A model generated the notes under the pieces. The model was given only the letters and a program-made list of their open reading frames with translations, did no database searches and was not told where the DNA came from. A stretch of DNA of 64,000 nt from the NCBI GenBank assembly GCA_020025305.1, contig JAHHSG010000002.1:1-64000 (forward strand). The letters are read 5' to 3'. Source of the stretch: Oscillospiraceae bacterium. GTDB lineage: Bacteria; Bacillota; Clostridia; Oscillospirales; Oscillospiraceae. Below, in pieces: positions 22,973-30,488 of the stretch (its first letter is position 1; every line of letters begins with the position of its first letter). The translations under genes and the position numbers were made by a program.

Positions 22973-24324
22973 TTGATGTGATCTCTGTCCGCTTTCGCAG
23001 CGGATCGAAAACCTATTATTTTGACCCGAAAAATACGCTGGTACGCACCGGCGATGACGTCATCGTAGAAACCAGTCAGGGACTGGAGTTCGCCAAGTGT
23101 GTTTATGGCAATCATGCTGTGGAGGATACGCAGGTGATCCAGCCCCTGCGCCCTCTGATCCGTGTGGCCACCGACAATGACCGCCGCACAGCTCAGTATA
23201 ACCAAAAGCGGGAGGAAGATGCCTTCGCCGTGTGCCAGAAAAGAATTGCCGCACATGGGCTGGAGATGAAGCTGGTACGGGTGGAGTGCAGCTTTGACGG
23301 CAGCAAAATCCTCTTTTTCTTCACCGCCGACGGACGTGTGGATTTCCGTGAATTGGTGAAAGATCTTGCCTCCGTGTTCCGCTCCCGCATCGAGCTGCGC
23401 CAGATCGGTGTGCGGGATGAGGCCAAAATGCTGGGCGGCCTGGGTATCTGTGGGCGGCCCTTCTGCTGCAACCAGTTTATGGACGACTTTATGCCTGTCT
23501 CCATTAAGATGGCCAAGACGCAGAATTTGAGTCTGAATCCCTCCAAGATTTCCGGCACCTGCGGCCGTCTCATGTGCTGTCTCAAATACGAACAGGATGC
23601 CTACGAGGATGCCATCAAGCGCATGCCGAAAAACGACTCCTTCGTGATGACCCCCGATGGCCCCGGCAACGTCAGCAATATCAATCTTTTAAAGGAAAAT
23701 GTCACCGTCCGGCTGGACGAGCACCCGGAATCCCCCCGCTGCTACCACAACTGCGAAGTGTGCGTGCTGCGTAACGGCAAGGGTTCCCGTGATGGCATCG
23801 AGATCCCCCAAGAGCGTCCGGAGCGCTATGTAGAGGAGCAGAAGGACGAGCCGGACATCCCCGATCTCTATTCCATCTACGGTGAGCCGGACACCCCCGC
23901 CGCTCCGGAGCAGCCCAAGGACAGTGACGCAAAACCCCGTTCCAGCCGCCGCCGCAATTCCCGCCGCAGCAAAGAGGACACCCCGGCAGAACAGGGCAGC
24001 AAGCCGTCTGTATCCGGTGCTGATAAGAAAGAAAAGCAGGAAAGAAAAGAAAAGCAGGAAAAGAAAGCGGACGCCAAAAACAGCGAGCCGCGTCGCCGCA
24101 CCAATCGCCGCGGCAAGGGCGAGAGTCCCCGGCAGAACACGCCCAAGTCCAAAGCGGCCACGCCCGCCGCTCCGTCGAAGCAGTCTCAGAATGCCCCGTC
24201 CAAGCAGGGCAGTGACAAGGGCAGTGACAACGGAACGGCCAGAGGCAGACGACCCCATCGCCGCGGCGGACGCCGCCGCAGCAGCGGTGCCCCGCAGAGT
24301 GGCACATCTGCCAGCGAGGAGTAA
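22969..24324 (+). CDS. ricT: RicT (YaaT/PSP1-domain) protein with long basic tail
   Basis: A 451-residue protein. Residues 1-275 are a complete PSP1/RicT domain with the conserved cysteines Cys161, Cys166, Cys167 (GICGRPFCC) and Cys198, Cys203, Cys204 (TCGRLMCC). In Bacillus these bind Fe-S clusters within the RicAFT complex, which affects RNase Y-dependent mRNA processing, sporulation and competence. Residues about 305-451 are a low-complexity extension rich in Lys, Arg, Ser, Pro and Ala, ending in RGRRPHRRGGRRR, absent from the roughly 275-residue Bacillus protein. It looks like a disordered nucleic-acid-binding tail. The start at 22969 (GGGAG 8 nt upstream) overlaps the holB stop. Confidence 0.9.
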   Translation: MIDVISVRFRSGSKTYYFDPKNTLVRTGDDVIVETSQGLEFAKCVYGNHAVEDTQVIQPLRPLIRVATDNDRRTAQYNQKREEDAFAVCQKRIAAHGLEMKLVRVECSFDGSKILFFFTADGRVDFRELVKDLASVFRSRIELRQIGVRDEAKMLGGLGICGRPFCCNQFMDDFMPVSIKMAKTQNLSLNPSKISGTCGRLMCCLKYEQDAYEDAIKRMPKNDSFVMTPDGPGNVSNINLLKENVTVRLDEHPESPRCYHNCEVCVLRNGKGSRDGIEIPQERPERYVEEQKDEPDIPDLYSIYGEPDTPAAPEQPKDSDAKPRSSRRRNSRRSKEDTPAEQGSKPSVSGADKKEKQERKEKQEKKADAKNSEPRRRTNRRGKGESPRQNTPKSKAATPAAPSKQSQNAPSKQGSDKGSDNGTARGRRPHRRGGRRRSSGAPQSGTSASEE

Positions 24325-24351
24325 GCATATCCACAGAGAGGAGCGCAGCGT

Positions 24352-25197
24352 ATGGGAAAATTTGACGGTGTTCTGATTGCCAGCGATTTTGACAATACCT
24401 TGGTCTTTTCCGAGGGCGGACTGCGTAATCGCACGCCCATTCCCGCCATCTCCGGACAAAACCGGGAGGCAGTGGAATATTTCATGGCACAGGGCGGCAC
24501 TTTTTCCATTGCCACCGGTCGGGCCCTGCCCTCCTTTGAGAAAGTGCGCCACGGCATTCCCATGAACGGCCCCACCATTCTCTTTAACGGTGCCGCCATC
24601 TACGATTTTTCCACACAGCAATACGTCCACACCGCTTTTTTACCGGAGAAAATACGCATCCATGTGGCGGAACTGCTCCGTGAAATGCCGGATCTGGCCT
24701 TTGAAATCTACCACGACGACAACACCATTCAAGCTGTGAATCCCAACGATATCACTCGTGGTCACGAGCATCTGACCCACGCGCCTACCACCACCATTGC
24801 GTCCATTGATGAGGCGCATTCTCCGCTTTTAAAGCTGCTTTTTGAAGAGGAGGGGGCGCGGCAGGCCCAGCTTTTAGACCTGCTCTCCAGTCGCTCCTGG
24901 GCGCAGGAGTACGAAATTGTTCCCTCCAGCAGTTTTCTGGTTGAATTGACCGTGCAGGGCTCCAACAAAGGCGGGGCGCTGCAAAAACTGGCGGAACTGA
25001 CCCACACTGCCCCGGAACACGTGTACTGCGTGGGAGATCACGCCAACGATATCCCCATGCTGCGGTTAGCCCACATCCCCTTTGCACCGGCAAATGCCAT
25101 TGACCGTGTCAAGGCGCTGCCCGGACTGCGGGTGCTTCCCCATTGCAGCGACAATGCCATTGCCGAGATGATCCGGCAGCTGGACGAGTTATACTAA
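24352..25197 (+). CDS. Cof-type HAD-superfamily phosphatase
   Basis: A 281-residue hydrolase of the HAD IIB (Cof) class, which dephosphorylates sugar phosphates or cofactors such as FMN and PLP. Motif I is DFDNT (nucleophile Asp14 in ASDFDNTLV), motif II the Thr in SIATGRA, motif III a lysine in GSNKGGAL, and motif IV GDHANDIPML. The cap domain occupies the middle third. The substrate cannot be deduced. It lies 27 bp after ricT and is probably co-transcribed. A terminator hairpin follows immediately. Confidence 0.9.
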   Translation: MGKFDGVLIASDFDNTLVFSEGGLRNRTPIPAISGQNREAVEYFMAQGGTFSIATGRALPSFEKVRHGIPMNGPTILFNGAAIYDFSTQQYVHTAFLPEKIRIHVAELLREMPDLAFEIYHDDNTIQAVNPNDITRGHEHLTHAPTTTIASIDEAHSPLLKLLFEEEGARQAQLLDLLSSRSWAQEYEIVPSSSFLVELTVQGSNKGGALQKLAELTHTAPEHVYCVGDHANDIPMLRLAHIPFAPANAIDRVKALPGLRVLPHCSDNAIAEMIRQLDELY

Positions 25198-25200
25198 AAA

Positions 25201-25232
25201 GAAGGCAGAGGTCACGGCTGACCCCTGCCTTC
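25201..25232 (+). terminator. Terminator of the holB-ricT-Cof operon
   Basis: GAAGGCAG...GGT pairs with ACC...CTGCCTTC (25201-25232) with one internal mismatch, followed by TTTTTCTG. Confidence 0.8.
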
Positions 25233-25242
25233 TTTTTCTGTT

Positions 25243-25296
25243 TTAACAAAATGTTCATTAGATTTTCATGATTTGGACAGATTTATATCGTATGAT
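25243..25296 (+). promoter_or_regulatory. Pho box and promoter of small RNA copy 1
   Basis: Three hexamers start exactly 11 bp apart: TTAACA (25243), TTCATT (25254) and TTCATG (25265). This is the PhoP/PhoB direct-repeat pattern TT(A/C/T)A(C/T)A with 5-bp gaps; the first copy is a perfect match. The -10 TATGAT (25291-25296) lies 26 nt from the start of the last repeat and no good -35 is present, as expected for an activator-dependent promoter. The same spacing recurs at 51070-51123. Confidence 0.72.
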
Positions 25297-25301
25297 GCAG
25301 T

Positions 25302-25388
25302 TGTACAAAAGAAAGCTATCTGACCATTTTCTTCTCTCTTTACACAACACACAGGAAAAAATTCTCTGCTGCGGCAGAGGATTTTTTT
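25302..25388 (+). ncRNA. Candidate Pho-regulated small RNA, copy 1
   Basis: A short transcript predicted between the -10 at 25291 and a terminator whose T-tract ends at 25388. The body starts TGTACAAAAG, runs into a pyrimidine-rich stretch (TTTTCTTCTCTCTTT, 25327-25341) and ends with ACACAACACACAG before the terminator stem CTCTGC/GCAGAG flanked by A- and T-tracts. The second copy near 51.13-51.22 kb shares the opening, the pyrimidine stretch, the CACACAG end and the terminator position. Reading frames are not conserved between copies, so it is called noncoding. Exact ends are estimates. Confidence 0.65.
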
Positions 25389-25493
25389 CACCCATTTTTG
25401 ACCGGTCTGCTCTTGTGCATCTCTCTGCACACCTGTCCCCGGATAAGATGTTCAAAGGGCTGGGGGTGGGGGAAAGGACTCTCTCCGGCGCCT

Positions 25494-25515
25494 CTATCCA
25501 CAGCACTGTGGATAG
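25494..25515. repeat. Perfect 10+2+10 palindrome containing DnaA-box halves
   Basis: CTATCCACAG (25494-25503) and its exact complement (25506-25515) flank a 2-nt centre. Each arm holds TATCCACA, one base short of a consensus DnaA box. It lies 4 bp beyond the tatD stop and has no T-tract, so it does not look like a terminator. It belongs to a set of TCCACA/TGTGGA palindromes in spacers of this window. Confidence 0.6.
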
Positions 25516-25519
25516 AAGC

Positions 25520-26284
25520 CTATGTAATGGCAAAGAACCGCTTACCATTGTCCCATGCAGCCTGCACCATCTCCTCGGTGGAGATGCCCTTCCACTCCGC
25601 CAGCTTCTGCGCCACCAGATACACATAGGTGGAGTCGTTCCGCTTGCCTCGATAGGGCACCGGCGTCAAATAGGGGGCATCCGTCTCAATGAGCATCCGC
25701 TCCAGCGGCGTCACCGCCACCACTTCCGGTGCTCTGCGGGCATTTTTATAGGTAATGGGCCCATCAAAGCCCAGATACCAGCCCATTTTCACCAGTTCCT
25801 GTGCCATCTCCGGGCTGCCGGAATAGCAGTGAAATTCACCCCGGACATCGGGGAACTCCTGCACAATTTTCAGCGTATCGCCGTGGGCCTCCCGATCATG
25901 GACAATCACCGGCAAATCCAATTCCCGTGCCAAAGCCAGCTGTGCACGAAACACCTCCTGCTGCAGCTCCCGGGGCGGATTCTCCTCCCAATAGTAGTCA
26001 AGGCCGATCTCACCGATGGCCACCACTTTGTCCTCCTTTGCCAGTTCCCGCAGAGCATCAATCTGTGCCCCTGTGAAATCATGGCAGTTCTCCGGGTGGA
26101 TGCCCACGGCGGCATATACATGGGCATAGCGATGGGCCATGGCTACCGCCATGCGGGATGTCTCCAGCGTAATGCCCGGATTCACCACCAGACCAACACC
26201 CTTTTCCGGCAGAGAAGCCAACAAGTGCTCCCTATCCTCCTCGAAGCGCTCGTCATCATAATGAGCATGAGTATCAAAGAGCAT
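25520..26284 (-). CDS. tatD: TatD-family metal-dependent hydrolase
   Basis: A 254-residue TIM-barrel hydrolase (deoxyribonuclease family). Metal ligands are visible in order: THAHYDD at the N terminus (His-x-His), the Glu in IGEIGLDYYWE, the His in VIVHDREAHGD, the His in EFHCYSG and the Asp in ETDAPYL. Family members act as 3'-5' exonucleases in DNA repair or on D-aminoacyl-tRNA. The ATG at 26284 has AAGGAGG 7 nt upstream; an upstream in-frame ATG lacks a ribosome site. In many Firmicutes tatD follows metG, but here metG is 5.7 kb away. Confidence 0.93.
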   Translation of the reverse strand: MLFDTHAHYDDERFEEDREHLLASLPEKGVGLVVNPGITLETSRMAVAMAHRYAHVYAAVGIHPENCHDFTGAQIDALRELAKEDKVVAIGEIGLDYYWEENPPRELQQEVFRAQLALARELDLPVIVHDREAHGDTLKIVQEFPDVRGEFHCYSGSPEMAQELVKMGWYLGFDGPITYKNARRAPEVVAVTPLERMLIETDAPYLTPVPYRGKRNDSTYVYLVAQKLAEWKGISTEEMVQAAWDNGKRFFAIT

Positions 26285-26374
26285 CTTCGTTCCTCCTTTT
26301 GCTCCACAAGATAGGAACATTATAGCATACGGAGACAAACTGCGGCAAGTACGGCGAATTTTGAGGAAAGGAGG

Positions 26375-26403
26375 TTTACAGTCCTACACAGGTGCTATAT
26401 AAT
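26375..26403 (+). promoter_or_regulatory. Promoter of buk
   Basis: TTTACA (26375-26380), a 17-nt spacer and TATAAT (26398-26403), giving a leader of about 48 nt. An AAAGGAGG sequence overlapping the -35 is not used for translation here. Confidence 0.7.
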
Positions 26404-26457
26404 AGATTCGTTTATGGCTGTATGCATAGTATTTGATATGATAAAGGAGGATTTCCC

Positions 26458-27522
26458 ATGTCCTATGAAATTCTGGTCATCAACCCCGGCTCTACCTCCA
26501 CCAAGATTGGCGTCTTTTCCGATGAAAAGATGCTCTTCGATGTGACACTGCGCCACAGTGCAGAGGAGATCGGCCGCTATCCCACCATCGCCGATCAGAA
26601 GGATTTCCGCAAGGATCTGGTGGAAAAAGCGCTGGCGGACAATCATTACGATCTCCACCAGCTCAGTGCCGTATCCGCCCGCGGCGGGTTGGTGGCCCCG
26701 GTGCCCGGCGGCACTTATACGATTGATGATAAACTTCTGCACGACTCCCAGGTGGGCATTTCAGGCCAGCACGCCTCCAATCTCGGGGCACTCATCGCCC
26801 ACGAAATCGGGAAGGAACTGCACATCCCTGCCTTCGTGGTAGACCCGCCTGTGGTGGACGAACTGATGGACAAGGCCCGGATCTCCGGACATCCCGCCAT
26901 TGAGCGCAAGAGTAAGTTCCATGCTTTGAACCAGAAGGCCGTGGCCAAGCGCTACGCCAAAGAAGTGGGACGTCCCTACGAGGAGCTGAATCTGATTGTC
27001 TGCCATATGGGCGGCGGTGTCAGTGTGGGTGCCCACAAGGAGGGCCTCATCATTGATACCCAGAATGCTCTGGACGGCGAGGGCCCCTTCTCTCCCGAGC
27101 GCAGCGGCACCCTGCCCACAGGCGCTCTGGTGGATCTGTGCTTCGACCCGGATCATTCCCAAAATGACATCCGCAAGATGCTCACCGGCCGCGGCGGTAT
27201 GGTGGCCTACACCGGCTCTACCGATATGCGTGAGATCACCGAACGAGCCAAGACCGACCCAAAAGTGGCACTGGTGCTGGACGCTTTCCACTACCAGATT
27301 GCCAAGGAGATCGGCGCGATGGCCGTAGCTTTGGAGGGTAAGGTGGATCAGATCATCCTGACCGGCGGCATCGCCTACGGAGAGGAGACACAAAGGGCTT
27401 TAAAAAAGCAGGTGGAATGGATTGCTCCCGTAACGGTGTATCCCGGCGAGGACGAACTGCTGGCACTGACCCAAGGGGCGCTGCGGGTGCTCAGGGGTGA
27501 GGAGGAAGCCCGCACCTATTGA
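26458..27522 (+). CDS. buk: Butyrate kinase
   Basis: A 354-residue acetokinase-family enzyme converting butyryl phosphate + ADP to butyrate + ATP. The N-terminal phosphate-binding motif is VINPGSTSTKIGVF, the middle carries CHMGGGVSVGAHKEGLIIDT, and the C terminus has DQIILTGGIAYG. The HNP and TSxR motifs of acetate kinase are replaced by the butyrate kinase versions. The branched-chain acid kinase activity of this family cannot be excluded. No phosphotransbutyrylase (ptb) gene is adjacent, which is unusual. A terminator directly follows and a good promoter precedes, so it is a single-gene unit. Confidence 0.93.
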   Translation: MSYEILVINPGSTSTKIGVFSDEKMLFDVTLRHSAEEIGRYPTIADQKDFRKDLVEKALADNHYDLHQLSAVSARGGLVAPVPGGTYTIDDKLLHDSQVGISGQHASNLGALIAHEIGKELHIPAFVVDPPVVDELMDKARISGHPAIERKSKFHALNQKAVAKRYAKEVGRPYEELNLIVCHMGGGVSVGAHKEGLIIDTQNALDGEGPFSPERSGTLPTGALVDLCFDPDHSQNDIRKMLTGRGGMVAYTGSTDMREITERAKTDPKVALVLDAFHYQIAKEIGAMAVALEGKVDQIILTGGIAYGEETQRALKKQVEWIAPVTVYPGEDELLALTQGALRVLRGEEEARTY

Positions 27523-27535
27523 TGGAATACCATGA

Positions 27536-27561
27536 AAGGCGGAGGATGTCCCCTCCGCCTT
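27536..27561 (+). terminator. Intrinsic terminator of buk
   Basis: AAGGCGGAGG (27536-27545) with CCTCCGCCTT (27552-27561), a 6-nt loop and a short T-tract. Confidence 0.85.
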
Positions 27562-27584
27562 TTCCGACAGCCGACGGCGCGATG

Positions 27585-27621
27585 TTTTCCACATTGTGGA
27601 TGCTTTTGTGTACTTTGTGGA
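27585..27621 (+). repeat. DnaA-box-derived palindromic element A
   Basis: TTTTCCACA (27585-27593), an exact match to TTWTNCACA, is merged into the palindrome TCCACA-T-TGTGGA (27588-27600). After a TTTTGTGTAC segment another TTTGTGGA follows (27614-27621). The same order of motifs occurs near 56.64-56.67 kb on the other strand and in part near 34.31 kb. Confidence 0.6.
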
Positions 27622-27670
27622 GGGCTCGGTGCTGAAAAAACGGTGAAAATTGCAGCAAGGAGGGTTCCCC

Positions 27671-28084
27671 GTGGACGAAATCATCAACTATCTCCAGCTC
27701 TCGAAAAAGGAGCGTCGTCATCTGCCGGCCCAACTGTCGGCCGTGGGCTTTTGCCCCGCCCGCGGCGGCTATCTGGCACTTCGCCGGGCGCTGGAACGCT
27801 CCCGGCCGGGGATGCTGCCTCAATTTCTGTTGGTACGGCGCAGCGGCGTTCTCATCGGCTATCTCTTTCTCATTGCAGAGCAGGAGAACACCTCCCGGGT
27901 GTTCCCGTGGTGGGCCGTGGACAATGCCGATGAGCTGCCCTTATCCACATCGCTGGCGCTGCTGCAGCAGGGCGAGGCCCTGTGCCGTGACTGCGGTGCC
28001 CACCAACTGGCCCAGCGTATGGCACTGCAGGCCCAGCGCCATCGACAGGGCATCGGCCGTCGGCCGGACGCCCGGTGCCGCTGA
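27671..28084 (+). CDS. Hypothetical protein
   Basis: A 137-residue protein starting at GTG with AAGGAGGG about 6 nt upstream. It has no signal peptide or clear membrane segment. The N terminus (VDEIINYLQLSKKERRHL) is helical and charged, the centre contains a hydrophobic strand (GVLIGYLFLIAEQ), and the end is Arg/Gln-rich and probably disordered. I recognise no family. The coding sequence contains an exact DnaA box, TTATCCACA, at 27941-27949. It stands alone between the buk terminator and a bidirectional terminator. Confidence 0.65.
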   Translation: MDEIINYLQLSKKERRHLPAQLSAVGFCPARGGYLALRRALERSRPGMLPQFLLVRRSGVLIGYLFLIAEQENTSRVFPWWAVDNADELPLSTSLALLQQGEALCRDCGAHQLAQRMALQAQRHRQGIGRRPDARCR

Positions 28085-28095
28085 CTTGCCGCTCT

Positions 28096-28120
28096 TTTTC
28101 CACAGTGTGAGGAAAAAGAG
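28096..28120. repeat. DnaA-box-containing inverted repeat after the hypothetical gene
   Basis: TTTTCCACA (28096-28104) lies in an inverted repeat with arms CTCTTTTTCC and GGAAAAAGAG around an ACAGTGTGA centre. Hairpin formation is possible, but no T-tract follows. Confidence 0.5.
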
Positions 28121-28140
28121 GCGGCATTTTGCGCAAAAAA

Positions 28141-28174
28141 ACCGCCGCAATGGGATTGTACCCATTGCGGCGGT
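28141..28174. terminator. Bidirectional terminator between the hypothetical and MerR genes
   Basis: ACCGCCGCAATGGG (28141-28154) and its complement (28161-28174) with a 6-nt loop, flanked by an A-tract on the left and a T-tract on the right. It can serve both convergent genes. Confidence 0.9.
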
Positions 28175-28200
28175 TTTCTGCTCTTCTATGCTTTACTTTT

Positions 28201-28953
28201 TTATTTGGTTTCTGTCTCGGCGCCGTTTCCCGTCTCCTCCTCGGCGCAGGTCTCCACGCAAAAGCCCTTGTGACCGCAGCAGGGACAGGTCAGTTTCCGG
28301 GTGGACATGGTATGCCTTGCAAAGGCAAATTCCTTTTTCTTCGGCTTAAACACCGTGTGGCACTGGGGGCAGAGATAGGCCACCTTTTTCCAGCAATACT
28401 GCAAGATCCACACCACATACGGAATGGCCAGCAGCGCATACAGGGCAAAGGGCCACCAGATCCCCTGAAAGATCCAGAGGAAAAGCGACCCCCACTCCAC
28501 GATCCCGAAGGGGATCGCTGTGGCCAGTATGACTGTGCGCATCTTGCGCAGACTCTCCTTGTTTTTCATCATGTGGGCTATGTCGGCAATGGATTCCAGT
28601 GAGAAATGTGCCGTATTCTTCAACGATTTCCGAACCTCTCCCAGCATTTCCAGCTGGCTTCGCCGCTGGTCCAGCTCTTGGCGCAGCACCTTTTCCTGCT
28701 CATCCAGCAGTGCGGCGATCACCCGTTCAGGGTTCTCTTGGTGCAGCAGTTCCCCAATGCTGTGAATGGAGACGCCCGTCTCCCGGAGAAAGCAGATGAC
28801 CTTCATCTTCTGCACATCCGCATCCGTATAAAGCCGCCGTCCACCCTCCGTCAGTTCACTGGGCGTCAGAAGGCCGCGGGCATCATAATACTGCACCGTT
28901 CGCACCGTCACGCCGCAGCGCTTCGCCATTTCTCCTGTTGTATATTTGGACAT
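28201..28953 (-). CDS. MerR-family regulator with membrane helices and zinc ribbon
   Basis: A 250-residue protein combining three parts. Residues 1-70 are a MerR winged helix (YTTGEMAKRCGVTVRTVQYY, then RRLYTDADVQKM). Residues about 75-115 form the dimerising coiled coil. Instead of a small ligand domain there are two predicted membrane helices (about 139-161 and 165-187) and a C-terminal zinc-ribbon-like segment with Cys195, Cys198, Cys223, Cys225, Cys226, Cys232 and Cys236. It should bind DNA while anchored in the membrane. The promoter has the stretched 19-bp spacer and palindrome of MerR-type autoregulation. No obvious target gene is adjacent apart from itself. Confidence 0.85.
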   Translation of the reverse strand: MSKYTTGEMAKRCGVTVRTVQYYDARGLLTPSELTEGGRRLYTDADVQKMKVICFLRETGVSIHSIGELLHQENPERVIAALLDEQEKVLRQELDQRRSQLEMLGEVRKSLKNTAHFSLESIADIAHMMKNKESLRKMRTVILATAIPFGIVEWGSLFLWIFQGIWWPFALYALLAIPYVVWILQYCWKKVAYLCPQCHTVFKPKKKEFAFARHTMSTRKLTCPCCGHKGFCVETCAEEETGNGAETETK

Positions 28954-28976
28954 AGCATTTCACCTCCTTGTGACAC

Positions 28977-29007
28977 ATCCTACCCCATGACGCAGCGTCA
29001 CAAGCAA
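28977..29007 (-). promoter_or_regulatory. MerR-type promoter with 19-bp spacer and palindromic operator
   Basis: On the minus strand TTGCTT (29007-29002), a 19-nt spacer and TAGGAT (28982-28977). The spacer contains the 13-bp palindrome TGACGCTGCGTCA (29000-28988), the TGACG...CGTCA form used by TipA/Mta-like MerR proteins. The elongated spacer is the hallmark of promoters untwisted by an activated MerR regulator. Confidence 0.72.
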
Positions 29008-29097
29008 CCCCTCACGCAGGGGGATTTTTCAATTTTGAATGATAGCAGCCAGTTTTCAGAAGCAATAGAAAACAATTTCTTCCGTCTATAGGGATAC

Positions 29098-29106
29098 TTT
29101 TCCACA
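29098..29106 (+). other. Isolated consensus DnaA box
   Basis: TTTTCCACA followed by TGGGGGAT, resembling the left half of the palindromic elements elsewhere. It lies in the 254-bp spacer between the merR promoter and the end of the small membrane-protein gene. Confidence 0.4.
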
Positions 29107-29207
29107 TGGGGGATGGAAATGTGCATTTCTCCGTGGTCTTTTCTGCCGATTAAAAAGAAAATTTTTGTCTCCGACGCAAGACACCGCTTGCCACAGCCCA
29201 TTCAATA

Positions 29208-29582
29208 TCAGCGCTGGATATGCTCATCAAAGCGGCTCTTTTTCTCCGCCTGCTCCGATTCCTCCGCCGCCGGTGTCCGGCCCAGCCTCTGCCGGAAGGG
29301 GAAAGCCAACATCAGCAAAAGTCCCAGCAGCCGATATCTGCCATAGAACAGGGACAGCCCCAGACCTGCCACGAACACCAGCAGATCCAACAGCTGCAAA
29401 AGGCTCTTCTCCCCCATCTTTTTTCCAAGTGACAGCCACACCGTCAGGCCAAGGCAAAAACCAAAAGCACACACCCAGAATAGGCTCAGTCGATCCCCCC
29501 AAAGCAGCTTTTCCACCGCCAAAACCAAGCCGCCCAGGCTGCACAGCACCGAAACGGCAGATGCAAGCACTTCTTTTTTCAC
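29208..29582 (-). CDS. Small membrane protein of unknown function
   Basis: A 124-residue protein with about four hydrophobic segments: a Val/Leu-rich N terminus, LFWVCAFGFCLGLTVWLSL, LLDLLVFVAGLGLSLF and LLGLLLMLAFPF. A charged tail (EESEQAEKKSRFDEHIQR) follows. Translation starts at GTG (29582) with AGGAGG 8 nt upstream, and that ribosome site contains the TAA stop of the exonuclease gene, so the two are translationally coupled. No family recognised. Confidence 0.75.
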   Translation of the reverse strand: MKKEVLASAVSVLCSLGGLVLAVEKLLWGDRLSLFWVCAFGFCLGLTVWLSLGKKMGEKSLLQLLDLLVFVAGLGLSLFYGRYRLLGLLLMLAFPFRQRLGRTPAAEESEQAEKKSRFDEHIQR

Positions 29583-29595
29583 CGTGTTTTCCTCC

Positions 29596-30348
29596 TTATG
29601 CCAGCTCCAGTACCACAGGGCAGTGGTCACTGCCCAGCACCTCGGTACGGATTTGTGCAGCAGCAATGTGCTCTCGCAGCCGCTCCGAGACAATAAAATA
29701 GTCAATGCGCCACCCGGCGTTCTTCGCCCGGGAATTAAACCGATAGCTCCACCAGCTGTAGACCCCCGTCTCCTCCGGGTGCAGCGCACGGAACGTATCT
29801 ACAAAGCCGCTGGCGAGAAGCTCTGTCATCTTGGCACGCTCCTCATCGGAAAAGCCGGGGTTTTTCCGGTTGGTCTTTGGGTTTTTCAGGTCGATCTCCT
29901 GATGTGCTACGTTGAGATCTCCGCAATAGACAACCGGCTTCTTTTGATCCAACTCCTGCAGATAGGCACGCAGATCGTCCTCCCACTCCATACGGTAGGG
30001 GAGACGGGCCAGTTCCTCCTTGCTGTTGGGCGTATAGCAGCACACCAGATAAAACGCCGGGTATTCGGCGGTAATGATGCGCCCTTCATGGCGGTGAATA
30101 TCTGCGCCGAAGTCATAGGTGACGGACAGCGGCTTTTCCTTCGTTAAAATCGCAGTGCCGGAGTAGCCCTTTTTATCGGCGCTGTTAAAATAGCGGTGGT
30201 AGCCCTCCAGGGGAAACACCGCCTGCTCCGGCTGCAGCTTGGTCTCCTGCAGGCAGATCACATCCGGGTTCTCCTGCGCCACATAATCCAAAAAGCCCTT
30301 ATCAAGACAGGCCCGCAGGCCGTTTACATTCCAAGACACCAATTTCAT
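29596..30348 (-). CDS. xth: Exodeoxyribonuclease III (AP endonuclease)
   Basis: A 250-residue Mg-dependent nuclease of base-excision repair that incises abasic sites and trims 3' blocked ends. Signature motifs are all present: SWNVNGLRA at the N terminus, the catalytic Glu in CLQETKL, GYSGTAIL, the GDLNVAH motif with Asp and Asn, WWSYRFNSRAKNAGWRIDYF, and the terminal SDHCPVVL with the catalytic His. The product is Xth/ExoA-like rather than Nfo-like. It is followed by a translationally coupled membrane-protein gene. Confidence 0.96.
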   Translation of the reverse strand: MKLVSWNVNGLRACLDKGFLDYVAQENPDVICLQETKLQPEQAVFPLEGYHRYFNSADKKGYSGTAILTKEKPLSVTYDFGADIHRHEGRIITAEYPAFYLVCCYTPNSKEELARLPYRMEWEDDLRAYLQELDQKKPVVYCGDLNVAHQEIDLKNPKTNRKNPGFSDEERAKMTELLASGFVDTFRALHPEETGVYSWWSYRFNSRAKNAGWRIDYFIVSERLREHIAAAQIRTEVLGSDHCPVVLELA

Positions 30349-30420
30349 GCTCTTTTGTCCTTTCTTTTCTTCTATATTTCATTTTTCCACATTGTACCCA
30401 ATTTCCACGCCGATTGCAAC

Positions 30421-30449
30421 TTGCTCCTGTCATCTATTTGGAGTAAAAT
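30421..30449 (+). promoter_or_regulatory. Promoter of the MATE gene
   Basis: TTGCTC (30421-30426), a 17-nt spacer and TAAAAT (30444-30449), about 35 nt before the start codon, in the spacer divergent from xth. Confidence 0.6.
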
Positions 30450-30488
30450 AAGGAAAAGAGTTCTATTTTTTGAGAGGAGGATGTTTTC

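Noticed and set aside
25295..25400. A frame starting ATGCAGTTGTAC inside small RNA copy 1
   Set aside because: The ATG overlaps the -10 element, there is no ribosome site, and no matching frame exists in copy 2, so a noncoding RNA is preferred.
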